Assembly (NCBI RefSeq): GCF_004331455.1
Contig: NZ_SJJR01000004.1
Location: 310,001 to 374,000, forward strand
Direction: 5' to 3'
From: Micromonospora zingiberis
Lineage (GTDB): Bacteria; Actinomycetota; Actinomycetes; Mycobacteriales; Micromonosporaceae
DNA length: 64,000 nucleotides
This document shows positions 24,421 to 33,951 of this stretch, piece by piece (the stretch's first letter is position 1; each line of letters starts with the position of its first letter). The position numbers and the translations under genes were made by a program. The notes beneath the pieces were generated by a model that saw nothing but the letters and a program-made list of their open reading frames with translations, ran no database searches and was not told where the DNA came from.

Positions 24421-25758
24421 ATGCACCCCGCAACGCACCCCACCAGCGCGCCCGACGGGCGCACCTACCGTACCCCCCTGCTGCGCCGCCGGTTGCTGCG
24501 CGGCCTGCTCGCCGCAGTGGTGGCCCTGCCCCTGGTCGGCGCCGCCGCGGCCTGCGGCGACGACGGCGCGTCCGACGGCAAGACCAAGATCTCCATCTTC
24601 TGGTGGGGCGGTGACGCCCGGGCCCAGCTCACCGCGCAGGCGCTGGAGCTCTACACCAAGAAGAACCCGGACGTCACCTTCGAGACGACCTGGCAGGCCA
24701 ACCAGGGCTACTTCGACAAGCTGGCCACCCTCACCGCCGGTGGCAACCCACCGGACATCTTCCAGATCGACGACAACTTCCTCGCCGAGTACGCCGCCCG
24801 CAACGTGACCCTGGACCTGAAGAAGTACCAGGACGCAGGCGACCTCGACACCACCAAGTTCCCGCCCAGCCTGCTCCAGTACGGCGTGGTCGACGGCAAG
24901 CTCGCCGGCCTGGCCGCCGGGGAGAACACCCAGGGCCTGGTCTACAACAAGACCCTGCTGACCAAGAACGGACTGCCCGAGCCGACCACGGGGATGAGCT
25001 GGGAGGAGCACATCGCCTGGGCCGAGCAGGTCAGCAAGAAGGCCGGCGTCCCCGGCACCCAGGACCCGAGCGCGGACTACAAGGCGTTCTGGGTGTGGCT
25101 GCGCCAGCAGGGCAAGGACCTCTACGCCGGCAGCGACCTCGGCTTCACCGTCGAGGACGTGACCAAGTGGTTCGAGCTGTGGAAGGGTGCCCGGGACTCC
25201 GGCGCCACCCCGACGCCCGACGTCATCCACGAGGGCAACGCCACCGACATCACCAAGCAGCTGGTGGTGACCGGCAAGTCGGCGACCTCCTGGGTCTGGG
25301 TCAACCAGATGCCGGAGCTGAAGAAGAACACCTCCGACGAGCTGGGCGTCATCGCCTACCCAGGTGACCCGAGCGCCCAGTGGGCCCGCGCCTCGATGTA
25401 CTGGTCGGTCTTCCGGGGCAGCAAGAACGCCGACCTCGCCGTCGACGTGATCAACTTCCTGGCCAACGACCCGGAGGCGGTCAAGCTGCTCGGCACCGAC
25501 CGGGGCCTGCCGTCCAACATGGACCTGCGCCGGGTGGTCAGCGACGACACCACCGACCCGGCGATGAAGCAGTCCATCGAGGTCGAGAACAAGCTGGCCG
25601 AGACCTTCGGCGAGTCGCCGCAGGTGCCGATCAAGGGCCACAGCAAGGTACGCGCCGAGCTGACCAAGGCCGCCGAGAACGCGCAGTACGGCCGGGCCAC
25701 CCCCGCCGAGGCAGCCGCCCAGTTCGTCGAGGCATGCAAGGCGGCCATCGCCTCCTGA
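24421..25758 (+). CDS. Sugar ABC transporter substrate-binding lipoprotein
   Basis: A 445-residue extracellular binding protein of the SBP_bac_1 family. A basic N-terminus and hydrophobic segment end at lipobox GAAAAC (Cys45), so the mature protein is lipid-anchored. The body starts KISIFWWGGDARAQ, a normal opening for carbohydrate-binding proteins, and contains GGNPPDIFQIDD. AAGGAG precedes the ATG. It is expected to bind oligogalacturonides or related pectin sugars, judged from its neighbours. It is the first gene of the transporter set downstream of the regulator. No ATPase is encoded here, so a shared MsiK-like ATPase is likely used. Confidence 0.92.
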   Translation: MHPATHPTSAPDGRTYRTPLLRRRLLRGLLAAVVALPLVGAAAACGDDGASDGKTKISIFWWGGDARAQLTAQALELYTKKNPDVTFETTWQANQGYFDKLATLTAGGNPPDIFQIDDNFLAEYAARNVTLDLKKYQDAGDLDTTKFPPSLLQYGVVDGKLAGLAAGENTQGLVYNKTLLTKNGLPEPTTGMSWEEHIAWAEQVSKKAGVPGTQDPSADYKAFWVWLRQQGKDLYAGSDLGFTVEDVTKWFELWKGARDSGATPTPDVIHEGNATDITKQLVVTGKSATSWVWVNQMPELKKNTSDELGVIAYPGDPSAQWARASMYWSVFRGSKNADLAVDVINFLANDPEAVKLLGTDRGLPSNMDLRRVVSDDTTDPAMKQSIEVENKLAETFGESPQVPIKGHSKVRAELTKAAENAQYGRATPAEAAAQFVEACKAAIAS

Positions 25759-25788
25759 TCCGCCGCGATACCCGGAGAGGAGCAGTTC

Positions 25789-26772
25789 GTGGCCCTGACC
25801 ACGGCGCCCGACCCGACCCGCCGCGGCACCGGATCCGTCCGACCCCCCGCCACCCGGCGCGGGACCGGACGGATCCGGCACGCGGAAGGTCTGGCCGGCT
25901 ACGTCTTCCTGTCGCCCTGGCTCATCGGTCTGATGGGCATCACGGCGATACCCATGCTGTTGTCCCTGTACCTCAGCTTCACCAACTACGACATCCTCAC
26001 CCCGTGGTCGGAGGTCGAGTGGGTCGGGCTGGCCAACTACGAACGGATGTTCACCAGCGATCCGTCGTGGTGGCACTCGGTACGCGTCACGCTCAGCTTC
26101 GCCCTGATCGCCGTACCGCTGAAACTGGCCGCGGCGCTCGGCGTGGCCCTGCTGCTCAACCGCGCCTGGCGCGGGGTCGGGCTGCTCCGCGGCCTGTTCT
26201 ACCTGCCGTCGCTGCTCGGCGGCAGCGTGGCGCTGGCCATCGTCTGGGTCAACATGTTCAACCGGGAGGGGGCGTTCAACTCCTTCCTCGCCCTGTTCGG
26301 CATCGAGGGCAAGCCCTGGGTCAACGACCCGGACTGGGCCCTGGAGACCCTGATGGTGCTGGCCATCTGGCAGTTCGGTGCCCCGATGGTGATCTTCCTG
26401 GCCGGGCTCAAGCAGGTGCCGACCGAGCTGTACGAGGCCGCCTCGGTCGACGGGGCCGGCAAGTTCCGCAAGTTCGTCAACGTGACCCTGCCGATGCTCT
26501 CCCCGGTGATCTTCTTCAACCTGGTGCTGGAGACCATCAACGGTTTCCAGGGCTTCACCGCCGCGTTCGTGCTCAGCAACGGCACCGGCGGGCCGGTCGA
26601 CTCGACCCTGATGTACACGCTCAACCTCTACATCACCGGCTTCACCGACCTGGAGATGGGCTACGCCTCCGCGATGGCCTGGGTCTTCCTGATCGCCATC
26701 GCGCTGATCACGGTGGTCTTCTTCAGCACCGGCCGGTTCTGGGTGCACTACTCCGACGGGGAGGACCGCTGA
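25789..26772 (+). CDS. Sugar ABC transporter permease, MalF/UgpA-like
   Basis: A 327-residue membrane permease with six predicted helices. The cytoplasmic EAA loop is EAASVDGAGKFRKFVNVTLP. The GTG start follows GGAGAGGAG. A disordered cytoplasmic N-terminus of about 35 residues contains a repeated RRGTG motif. It pairs with the next gene product, whose ATG overlaps this stop. Confidence 0.92.
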   Translation: MALTTAPDPTRRGTGSVRPPATRRGTGRIRHAEGLAGYVFLSPWLIGLMGITAIPMLLSLYLSFTNYDILTPWSEVEWVGLANYERMFTSDPSWWHSVRVTLSFALIAVPLKLAAALGVALLLNRAWRGVGLLRGLFYLPSLLGGSVALAIVWVNMFNREGAFNSFLALFGIEGKPWVNDPDWALETLMVLAIWQFGAPMVIFLAGLKQVPTELYEAASVDGAGKFRKFVNVTLPMLSPVIFFNLVLETINGFQGFTAAFVLSNGTGGPVDSTLMYTLNLYITGFTDLEMGYASAMAWVFLIAIALITVVFFSTGRFWVHYSDGEDR

Positions 26773-27656
26773 TGGTGGCGAGCACCGTGGCCCCGCCCGT
26801 GGCGTCCCGCCCGCAACGCTCGCGCAGCCGCTCCTGGCTGCGGCTGGTCGTGCTGCTGGCCATCGTCGCGGTCGTGCTCTACCCGCTGATCTGGATGATC
26901 GGCACCTCCGTCAAGTCACAGGAGGAGATCGTCAACAACATCGGCCTGCTGCCGGAGAAGTTCACCCCGGGCAACTACACCGCCGGGTGGAGCAACTTCG
27001 ACGTCAGCTTCGGCCGGTTCTTCGTCAACAGCGCGATGGTCAGCCTGCTCACCGTCGTCGGCAACGCGGTGAGCTGCCTGCTGGCCGCGTACGCCTTCGC
27101 CCGGTTGAAGTTCCGGCTGCGCGGAATGTGGTTCGCCGTCATGATCGGCACCCTGCTGCTGCCGAGTCACGTGCTGATCGTGCCGCAGTACATCCTCTTC
27201 CGCAGTCTCGGGCTGGTCGGCGGCGACTGGCCGTACCTGCCGCTGTTGATCCCGCAGTTCCTGGCCACCGAGGCGTTCTTCGTCTTCCTCATGGTGCAGT
27301 TCATGCGCGGCATCCCGCGCGAACTGGACGAGGCGGCCCGGATCGACGGCGCGGGCGCCTTCGGCATCTTCCGGCACGTCATCCTGCCGCTGAGCCGGCC
27401 CGCCCTGGTCACCACGGCGATCTTCTCGTTCATCTGGACCTGGAACGAGTTCTTCCGGCAACTGGTCTTCCTGTCCAACCTGAGCGACTACACCGTACCG
27501 GTGGCGCTGACCCTGTTCATCGACTCGACCAGCCAGAGCGCGGTCGGCCCGATGTTCGCCATGGCGGTGCTCTCCCTGCTGCCGGTGTTCGTGTTCTTCG
27601 TCGCCTTCCAGCGGATGCTCGTCGAGGGGATCAACACCAGTGGAATCAAGGGCTGA
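26772..27656 (+). CDS. Sugar ABC transporter permease, MalG/UgpE-like
   Basis: A 294-residue permease with the EAA loop DEAARIDGAGAFGIFRHVI and the C-terminal FFVAFQRMLVEGI typical of MalG-type subunits. The ATG overlaps the previous stop (TGATG), and its own end overlaps the YesL-like gene by 17 bases. Together with the previous permease it forms the channel for the binding protein at 24421. Confidence 0.92.
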   Translation: MVASTVAPPVASRPQRSRSRSWLRLVVLLAIVAVVLYPLIWMIGTSVKSQEEIVNNIGLLPEKFTPGNYTAGWSNFDVSFGRFFVNSAMVSLLTVVGNAVSCLLAAYAFARLKFRLRGMWFAVMIGTLLLPSHVLIVPQYILFRSLGLVGGDWPYLPLLIPQFLATEAFFVFLMVQFMRGIPRELDEAARIDGAGAFGIFRHVILPLSRPALVTTAIFSFIWTWNEFFRQLVFLSNLSDYTVPVALTLFIDSTSQSAVGPMFAMAVLSLLPVFVFFVAFQRMLVEGINTSGIKG

Positions 27657-28260
27657 ACAGCCGGCGCCGGGCCGCGACTGGCGCGACACCGTACGCGACG
27701 GGGCCGACCTGGCGCTGGTGGGCATCCTGACCGTGCTCGCCGCGGCACCGGTGTTGACCGCCGGCGCCGCGGTCGGCACCGCCAGCGCGGCCGTGCACGA
27801 CTGGCTCGGCACCGGCAGTTGGCCCACCGCCCGGCGGACGCTGTCCCGGTTCGGCCGGGGGCTGCTGCCCGGTCTGCCGGTCACCCTGCTCGGCCTCGGC
27901 GGCGTCGGGCTGCTCGCCACCAACCTGGCCGTGCTGGCCACCGGTCGGGTGCCGGGCGGTGCGGTCGGGTTGACCGTCACCATCATGGTGGCGGCGGTCC
28001 TGCTCGGCTACGCCGCCGCGATCGTGGTCGAGGTGGGCCGCACGGGCGGCACCGGGTGGCGGTCGGCGGCCTCCCGCGCCGCCCGCGCCTGCCTCGACCA
28101 CCCCGCGACCGCTGCCGCGCTGGCCGGGACCGTCGTGGTCGCCGTGCTGCTCGGCGTGCTGGTCACCCCGGTCGCGGTGCCGATCCTCGCCGGGTACGCG
28201 CTGGCCGCCGTGCACGCCGTCGCCCGCCGCCGGCCGGTCACCCGGGCGGAACTGTCGTGA
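27640..28260 (+). CDS. YesL/DUF624-like membrane protein
   Basis: A 206-residue integral membrane protein with about five hydrophobic segments. The motif LVGILTVLAAAPVLTAGAA matches the start of the YesL (DUF624) family, which sits next to sugar ABC transporters in many bacteria, including the pectin-utilisation locus of Bacillus. Its molecular role is not known. The GTG start lies inside the end of the permease gene, and the stop overlaps the next start as GTGA. Confidence 0.75.
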   Translation: MESRAEQPAPGRDWRDTVRDGADLALVGILTVLAAAPVLTAGAAVGTASAAVHDWLGTGSWPTARRTLSRFGRGLLPGLPVTLLGLGGVGLLATNLAVLATGRVPGGAVGLTVTIMVAAVLLGYAAAIVVEVGRTGGTGWRSAASRAARACLDHPATAAALAGTVVVAVLLGVLVTPVAVPILAGYALAAVHAVARRRPVTRAELS

Positions 28261-29165
28261 GCGCGCTCGACCCGGCGGGCCCGCAGCCCGGCACCGGGAC
28301 GGTCGACGAGGCACCGTCGTCCGCCGACGCGCACCTGCTGGTCGGCCGTACGCCGGTGGCCCGCTACGTGCTCGCCCCCGACCTCGACGCCAAGCACGGG
28401 CCCCGGCCGTACCTGCATCCGGTGCGGACCCTGGCCGGCACCCCGGTCACCGACGCGCTGCCGGACGACCACGTCTGGCACCTCGGGGCGTCGCTCGCGG
28501 TGCAGGATGTCAACGGCACCAACCTCTGGGGCGGACGCACCTACGTCCGCGACGTCGGATACACCTGGCGCGGCGACCACGGGCGGATCGTCCACACCGG
28601 ATGGGAACACCGGACACCCGACCGACTCGACCACCGGCTGCACTGGTGCGACCCGGGCGGCACCGTGCTGCTCACCGAGCGGCGTACCCTCACCGCCGCG
28701 GCCGTCTCCGGCCACCCGGACGCCTGGCGGCTCACGATCGACAGCACCCTCACCGCGCCGGCCGGGCGGGACGTCGTGCTGGGCAGCCCGGCCACCAACG
28801 GGCGCCCCGGCGGTGCCGGTTACGGCGGGTTCTTCTGGCGGGCCCTGGCCGCCGAGCCGCCCGAGGTGTTCGCCGGTGCGCGGCACGGCGAGGAGGCGGT
28901 CAACGGCGGTGACCAGCCGTGGGTGGCGCTGCGCGGGCGGGCGCCGGAGGGTGGGGCGTACACCCTGGTCTTCAGCGGTCTCGGGCCGGGGGACCGGTGG
29001 TTCGTCCGGACCACGATGTACCCCGGGGTGTGCGTGGCGTTCGCCTTCGCGCAGACCGCGACCATCCCCGCTGGCACCAGCCGGCACGGCCGCTACCAGG
29101 TGGTCGTCGCCGACGGCACCCTCGCCCCCGACACCGCCGCGGCGGTGGCGACGCCGGCCGGGTAG
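28257..29165 (+). CDS. PmoA-like (DUF6807) family protein
   Basis: A 302-residue soluble protein. The stretch RPYLHPVRTLAGTPVT followed by DDHVWHLGASLAVQDVNG and LWGG is the signature of the DUF6807 family, annotated as PmoA-related because of a distant match to methane oxygenase; real oxygenase activity has not been shown as far as I know. In actinomycetes these genes accompany Gfo/Idh oxidoreductases and sugar transporters, as here, so a role in modified-sugar catabolism is likely (inference). It is the last gene of the operon. Confidence 0.82.
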   Translation: MSALDPAGPQPGTGTVDEAPSSADAHLLVGRTPVARYVLAPDLDAKHGPRPYLHPVRTLAGTPVTDALPDDHVWHLGASLAVQDVNGTNLWGGRTYVRDVGYTWRGDHGRIVHTGWEHRTPDRLDHRLHWCDPGGTVLLTERRTLTAAAVSGHPDAWRLTIDSTLTAPAGRDVVLGSPATNGRPGGAGYGGFFWRALAAEPPEVFAGARHGEEAVNGGDQPWVALRGRAPEGGAYTLVFSGLGPGDRWFVRTTMYPGVCVAFAFAQTATIPAGTSRHGRYQVVVADGTLAPDTAAAVATPAG

Positions 29166-29193
29166 CCGGCACCGCGCCGGCGGGCGCCGGCGG

Positions 29194-31803
29194 TCAACCG
29201 GCGCCGAGGCAGACGAACGCCGCGGCGGTGGCCCGGGCGGTGTCGTCGCCGGCCGCGACGAACGCCTGCTGGGCGTCGGCGAGGGCCGGCGCCGGTCGGG
29301 CGCCGGCCCGCATCCGTCGATGCAGGTCCAGCATGAGAGCGGTGGTGGGTTCGGCCGGCACCGGTAGCACGGTGGCGATCAGGCACCGGGTGCCCCGCGC
29401 CAGCAGCACCGCGGCGAAGCCCATGATCTCGTCACCCGGACGGACGCCGTTCAGCCCCGACTCGCAGGCGGAGAGCACCACGCAGGCGGGTGGGTGGGTG
29501 ATCCGTTCCCACTCGTAGGCGAACAGCGGCCCGTCCGCGAGTTCCAGGGTGGAGAACTGGGGATTGTCCGCGCGGAACGTGCCGTGCGCCGCGATGTGCA
29601 CCATCCCGGCCCGGTCCATTGCCGAGGTCAGCGCGGCGACCGTGGCGTCCGGGCCGGCGAGCACCCGGGCGCCCGGCAGCACCTGGGCGAGCCGGCCCAC
29701 CTCGGCCTGCCCGGCCGGCAGGCGCGGACCGCTGGCCAGCACCGGTGGCCCGGTCCACGACTCGCGTCGCTCCGCGCCGAGCCAGACGGTGGCCGACGGG
29801 GCGACCGTCACGGCCCGACCGGCGCAGGTCGGCAACCCGGCCCAGCCGACGGCGTGCAAGGCGCCGACCGGGACGAGCACCAGGTCGCGGTCGGCCAGCC
29901 GCCGCCGCAACGGCTCGAAGAGTTGGCGGTCGAGGGCCACGGCGGCGTGTTCGGCGCCGGCCCGCGCGGCGGCCGAGTCGCCGCTGACGATCTGCCGGCG
30001 CAACCCGAACCGGTGCCACCGGGCCAGCCGGGCCGCCTCGTCGAGCGGACCCAGCTCGTGCAGGCTGGTCCGGCCGTCGCGCAGCAGCACCGCCCGCAGC
30101 CGGTCGCCGTGTGCCACCAACTCGACCAGGACCCGGGTGCCGAGCCGGTCGGCCAGCCCGCCCACGCTCGGCGGGGCGACCACCTTGGCCCCGCCGGGCA
30201 CCCGCCGGGCCAGGTCACGGATGCGTTGTTCGAGCCGGGTCTGCCGCTCACGCAGGCTGCGTGCCGGCCGTCCGGCCAGCACCGCGTCCTCCAGCAGGCT
30301 GCTGACCAGCCGGAGTTCGGCGAGGGCGGCGACCAGGTCGGGGTCGTCGGGCGGGAGCGCCGGGCGCATCCGCAGCGTGTTGGCCCGCCATCGTTCGGCC
30401 CAGGCCAGCACCTGGGCCGGCGCGCCGGCCCGGACCGCGATGTCCAGCCCTTCGGCCGCCAACTCCTGCCCGTGGACCCCGCTGTGCGCCCGTAGTTCGG
30501 TGGCGCCCAGTGAGGTGCGGTGCCGGTCGAGTACGGCCAGGCCGCGCCGGAGCGCTCGGGCCGCGCCGGTCTCGTCGCCGCCGAGCCGGCGGGACAGCGC
30601 GAGGGCGTACCAACCTCGCGCGCGTCGTGGGGCGGTACCGCGACCCCGGGTGCGGGCGGCCCGCGCGAACAGCCGCACCGCCTGGCCGGTCCGCCCCAAC
30701 TCGGTCGCCAGCAGGCCGGCATCGACGCGGGTGGTCAGCGCGGGGTCGGGCCAGCCGGTGGCGTCGAGCTGGTCGGCGGTACGCACCAGGGCCCGCAACA
30801 GCGCGGCGGAGCGGGTGCCCCGGCGGTACTCGGCGCGCAGCTCGACGTGGCGGGCGAAGGCGGCCCAGGTGCGGCGGCCCTGGCGGCGGAACCGGGTACG
30901 CGCCGCCGCGGCGGCCCGGGTGGCGGTGTCCAGGTCACCGGCGAGCAGCGCGGCCCGCGCCTGGGCCAGCAGCGCCTCGGCGAGATCGGAGGCCAGGCCC
31001 CGGCTGCGCAGTTCCCCGATGGCGGTGGCCGCGACCTGCACCGCCTCGTCGACCAGCGGCACCGACAGCAGCAGTTCGAGGCGGTCGAGCAGCAACGCCG
31101 GCCGGGGCACGGCCAGCCGCTGGTACTCCTCGCCGACGGCGGCGAAGCAGCGCAGTGCCGCCGCGACATCGCCGCGCAGGCCGGCGGCGATCCCGCCGTT
31201 CCAGCGGGCGTCGGCCGCCGCCAGATCCAGCCCGAGGCCGTCGAACACGGCCGCCGCCCGGGCCAGGTCGTCGGTGCCGTCGGCGGTACCCCGGTGGGCA
31301 TTGAGCAGGCCACGGTTGTTCCGGGCCCGGGCTTCCAGCAGGGCGTCGCCCTCGCGTTGGGCGATGTCGATGGCGTGGCCGTAGTCGCGCACCGCCTCGT
31401 CGTACAGCCCCCGGTAGTGCAGCACCACCCCCCGCTGCATCCGGGCACGTCCGGCGTCCGCGCCGGTCAACTCGGGCAGCGCGGCGGTCACCGCGCCCAG
31501 CGCCGCCGCCGTACGACCGGAGTTGGCCAGCACGTAGCCGAGACTCATCCGGGCCAGCGCCCGGGTCCGGGCGGTCCTGGCGGTGCGGACCGCCCGGCGC
31601 AGGTGGCGCAGCGCGCCGGGCAGCTCGTTGAGTTCCCGCAGGGCCAGGCCGATGGCCCGGTCGGCGGTGGCGCGCTCGTCGTGATCGGCGGGGTGCGTGG
31701 CGAGCACCTGGGTGGCGATCGTGATCGCATCGCGCGGACAGCGCTGGACGAGGTCGAGTGCCGCCTGGGCGGCTCCGGCACCGGTACCGGTGCTGTCGGG
31801 CAT
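29194..31803 (-). CDS. TPR-CHAT domain protease-like protein
   Basis: An 869-residue cytoplasmic protein. Residues up to about 480 are helical repeats of TPR type (ADRAIGLALRELNELPGALRHL, NRGLLNAHRG and others). The C-terminal third is a CHAT caspase-like domain with the catalytic pair His about 740 (IAAHGTFRADNPQFSTLELA) and Cys about 780 (VVLSACESG). CHAT proteases are usually switched on by a partner or ligand through the repeats. It is divergent from a subtilase, an ECF sigma factor and a small protein. The start at 31803 is chosen because promoter boxes place the transcript start at or near this ATG; an ATG six codons upstream is possible. Confidence 0.9.
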   Translation of the reverse strand: MPDSTGTGAGAAQAALDLVQRCPRDAITIATQVLATHPADHDERATADRAIGLALRELNELPGALRHLRRAVRTARTARTRALARMSLGYVLANSGRTAAALGAVTAALPELTGADAGRARMQRGVVLHYRGLYDEAVRDYGHAIDIAQREGDALLEARARNNRGLLNAHRGTADGTDDLARAAAVFDGLGLDLAAADARWNGGIAAGLRGDVAAALRCFAAVGEEYQRLAVPRPALLLDRLELLLSVPLVDEAVQVAATAIGELRSRGLASDLAEALLAQARAALLAGDLDTATRAAAAARTRFRRQGRRTWAAFARHVELRAEYRRGTRSAALLRALVRTADQLDATGWPDPALTTRVDAGLLATELGRTGQAVRLFARAARTRGRGTAPRRARGWYALALSRRLGGDETGAARALRRGLAVLDRHRTSLGATELRAHSGVHGQELAAEGLDIAVRAGAPAQVLAWAERWRANTLRMRPALPPDDPDLVAALAELRLVSSLLEDAVLAGRPARSLRERQTRLEQRIRDLARRVPGGAKVVAPPSVGGLADRLGTRVLVELVAHGDRLRAVLLRDGRTSLHELGPLDEAARLARWHRFGLRRQIVSGDSAAARAGAEHAAVALDRQLFEPLRRRLADRDLVLVPVGALHAVGWAGLPTCAGRAVTVAPSATVWLGAERRESWTGPPVLASGPRLPAGQAEVGRLAQVLPGARVLAGPDATVAALTSAMDRAGMVHIAAHGTFRADNPQFSTLELADGPLFAYEWERITHPPACVVLSACESGLNGVRPGDEIMGFAAVLLARGTRCLIATVLPVPAEPTTALMLDLHRRMRAGARPAPALADAQQAFVAAGDDTARATAAAFVCLGAG

Positions 31804-31809
31804 AGTCAA

Positions 31810-31838
31810 AGATTTCACCATCCATGGCCGACCGTCAA
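31810..31838 (-). promoter_or_regulatory. Leaderless promoter of the CHAT gene
   Basis: On the minus strand TTGACG (31833-31838), a 17-base spacer and AAATCT (31810-31815) end 6 bases before the ATG at 31803, which suggests a leaderless transcript. Confidence 0.45.
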
Positions 31839-31887
31839 TGTCGACTAATGGCCTCGCCGAGAACTCGGGGAATGGTCTTTCGCCTCA

Positions 31888-31916
31888 TTGACATGCACCG
31901 ATTGATTGGAAGAATT
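31888..31916 (+). promoter_or_regulatory. Possible promoter of the subtilase-sigma operon
   Basis: TTGACA (31888-31893), a 17-base spacer and AGAATT (31911-31916) lie in an AT-rich patch about 75 bases before the subtilase start. The -35 is perfect and the -10 is weak. Confidence 0.4.
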
Positions 31917-31988
31917 GGTGAGGTCCGCGGGAATTCCGCCGCGCCGGCCACCGGTGAGCGTGCCCGCTCCCGCGCAGTTGGAGGATCC

Positions 31989-33308
31989 GTGCGTCCTGAC
32001 CACCCCACCCCGCCACGCCCCACCGGCCGGCCGTCCCGTCGCCGACTGCTCGCCGCATCCGCCCTGGCCGCGGCGGCACTCCCGCTCGGCGCCGGGCTGC
32101 GTCCGGCGCCCGCGCGCGGCGACACCGACCCCGCTGACGACCAGGCATACCAGCTCGCATTCGCACAAACGCTGAATGCCGATCGCAACGTGCGGCGGTA
32201 CCTCGCCACCGGCCGGGAAATTCTCTACCGGCCCCGGCAGTTGCTCGCCGCCGCCGGCGACGCCCGGCGGGTCGCGGCCTGGCTGGCGAACAGCGGACAA
32301 CCGGTGACGATCGCGGACACCTTCGCCGGTGTCACCCGGTTGCAGTTCGCCGCGGAGACCGACATCCCCACCACCGTGACGAGGCTGCGCGACCCCCGAC
32401 AGTGGCCCGGTCAGTCGGTGCCTCTGGTGCAACCGCATCACGTGCTGCTCGGCCTGGGCAACATCATGGGCAACCCCGGTACGCCACCCCGGTCGTCCGC
32501 CGCCCTGACGCCACCGGACCCGACCCGGCTCGGCGAGGGGGCGGGGGTGACGGTGGGCATCTGCGACACCGGCATCTGGCGGCAGGCCGGCGTCTGCCAC
32601 CCGGACTGGCTGGGCGGCGCGTACCTGCCGGAGCTCGACGACGAGGATCCGCTCTACCTGCACACCGACGTGCTCGCCGCGCAGGGCGGTCACGGCACCT
32701 TCGTCGCCGGGGTGGTCCGGCAGGCCGCGCCAGGCGTACGCGTCGACCCGGAGGCGGCCCTGGCTCCCACCGGCATCGGCGACGAGGCCATGCTGGTGGC
32801 CGCCCTGGGTCGACTGGAGCCGCAGGCGTCCGTGGTGAACCTCTCGCTGGGCGGGTTCACCCTCGACGACCAGCCCTCGTTGCCACTGGCCAACGCCGTG
32901 GCCGGATTGCCGTCCAGCACCGCCGTGGTGGCGGCGGCGGGCAACGCCGGCACCGACCGGCCGGTCTGGCCGGCCGCCCTGAACCGGGTCGTGGGGGTCG
33001 CCGCGGTCGGTGCGGACCACACCGGCGTGGTGCCGGCGGCGTACAGCGGATTCGGGCCATGGGTCGACGCCTGCGCCCTCGGCCGACGCGACAGCACGTA
33101 CGTCGAGGGCCGGCTGCCGCTGCCCGGCCGGCCGACCCGGCTCTTCCACGGCTTCGCCTCCTGGGCCGGCACCTCGTTCGCCGCGGCTCACGTCTCCGGC
33201 CGGCTCGCCGCCCTGATGACCGCCGGTGACCTGAGCGCCGACGCGGCCCGGCTGGCCTTGCTGGCGGCGCCGCGCTGGCACCCCGACTACGGGGTGTTCG
33301 TCGGATGA
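31989..33308 (+). CDS. S8 (subtilisin-like) serine protease, Tat-type signal
   Basis: A 439-residue protease with the complete catalytic set: D193 (VGICDTGIW), H235 (GGHGTFVAG), oxyanion N319 (AAAGNAG) and S396 (AGTSFAAAHVSG). The N-terminus has SRRRLLAASALAAAA, which fits a twin-arginine export signal, so it probably acts outside the membrane. About 140 residues between signal and catalytic core may be a prodomain. The GTG at 31989 is preceded by GGAGG; the frame is open further upstream but without a good site. It is followed by the sigma factor gene 16 bases later. Confidence 0.9.
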   Translation: MRPDHPTPPRPTGRPSRRRLLAASALAAAALPLGAGLRPAPARGDTDPADDQAYQLAFAQTLNADRNVRRYLATGREILYRPRQLLAAAGDARRVAAWLANSGQPVTIADTFAGVTRLQFAAETDIPTTVTRLRDPRQWPGQSVPLVQPHHVLLGLGNIMGNPGTPPRSSAALTPPDPTRLGEGAGVTVGICDTGIWRQAGVCHPDWLGGAYLPELDDEDPLYLHTDVLAAQGGHGTFVAGVVRQAAPGVRVDPEAALAPTGIGDEAMLVAALGRLEPQASVVNLSLGGFTLDDQPSLPLANAVAGLPSSTAVVAAAGNAGTDRPVWPAALNRVVGVAAVGADHTGVVPAAYSGFGPWVDACALGRRDSTYVEGRLPLPGRPTRLFHGFASWAGTSFAAAHVSGRLAALMTAGDLSADAARLALLAAPRWHPDYGVFVG

Positions 33309-33324
33309 GCGCCCGGAGCGCCTC

Positions 33325-33951
33325 GTGGTGACCGAGCACAGCACGACGGCCCTGGTAACCGCCGCCGCGCGCGGCGACGAGTCGGCCTGGGCGGAGCTGG
33401 TTCGCCGGTACACCCCGCTGGTCTACTCGGTGATCCGCAGCCACGATCTGGGCGGTGCCGACGCGGCCGACGTCAACCAGACCGTCTGGCTGCGGCTGGT
33501 GGAACACCTCGACCAGGTACGCAAGCCGGAGGCGCTGGCCGCCTGGCTGGCCGTCACCACCCGACGCGAGTGTTACCGGATGTCCCGCCTGGGTCGGCGT
33601 ACCCAGCCCGTCGACCCGTCCGACGGCGCCCTCGACGGGTACGACGGCAGTTCGGCGGCGCCCGACGAGGATCTGCTGCGTACCGAGCGGCGGCAGGCAC
33701 TGCGGGAGGGCTTCGCCCAGCTTCCGCCTCGGTGCCAGGAGTTGCTGTCGTTGCTGACGGCCGATCCGCCGCTGAGCTACCGGGAGGCCGCCGATCGGCT
33801 CGGCGTACCGATCGGCAGCATCGGGCCGACCCAGGCCCGATGCCTGCGCCGGTTGCGGGACTGTCCGGCCCTCGCCCCGTACCTTGGTCTGCGCCCGAGC
33901 AACGGGACGAAGGGGGGTGACCGCGATGGAGCCGTGGCCGCCGGTCGATGA
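33325..33951 (+). CDS. ECF-type sigma-70 factor
   Basis: A 208-residue sigma factor. Region 2 runs WAELVRRYTPLVYSVIR to AWLAVTTRRECYRM, and region 4 has the LPPRCQELLSLL and YREAADRLGVPIGSIG helix-turn-helix. No regions 1 or 3 are present, as expected for the ECF group. The start is one of two adjacent GTG codons (33325, 33328). No classical anti-sigma factor is adjacent; the next gene product is the best candidate partner by position only. Confidence 0.9.
   Translation: MVTEHSTTALVTAAARGDESAWAELVRRYTPLVYSVIRSHDLGGADAADVNQTVWLRLVEHLDQVRKPEALAAWLAVTTRRECYRMSRLGRRTQPVDPSDGALDGYDGSSAAPDEDLLRTERRQALREGFAQLPPRCQELLSLLTADPPLSYREAADRLGVPIGSIGPTQARCLRRLRDCPALAPYLGLRPSNGTKGGDRDGAVAAGR

Noticed and set aside
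29166..29193. GC-rich spacer between the PmoA-like and CHAT genes considered as a terminator.
   Set aside because: Several short overlapping GCCGGC pairings are possible but no single convincing stem can be fixed by eye.
31824..31988. Longer N-terminus for the subtilase from 31824.
   Set aside because: The extension covers the divergent promoter region and has no ribosome-binding site; GGAGG precedes the GTG at 31989, which gives a normal Tat signal.
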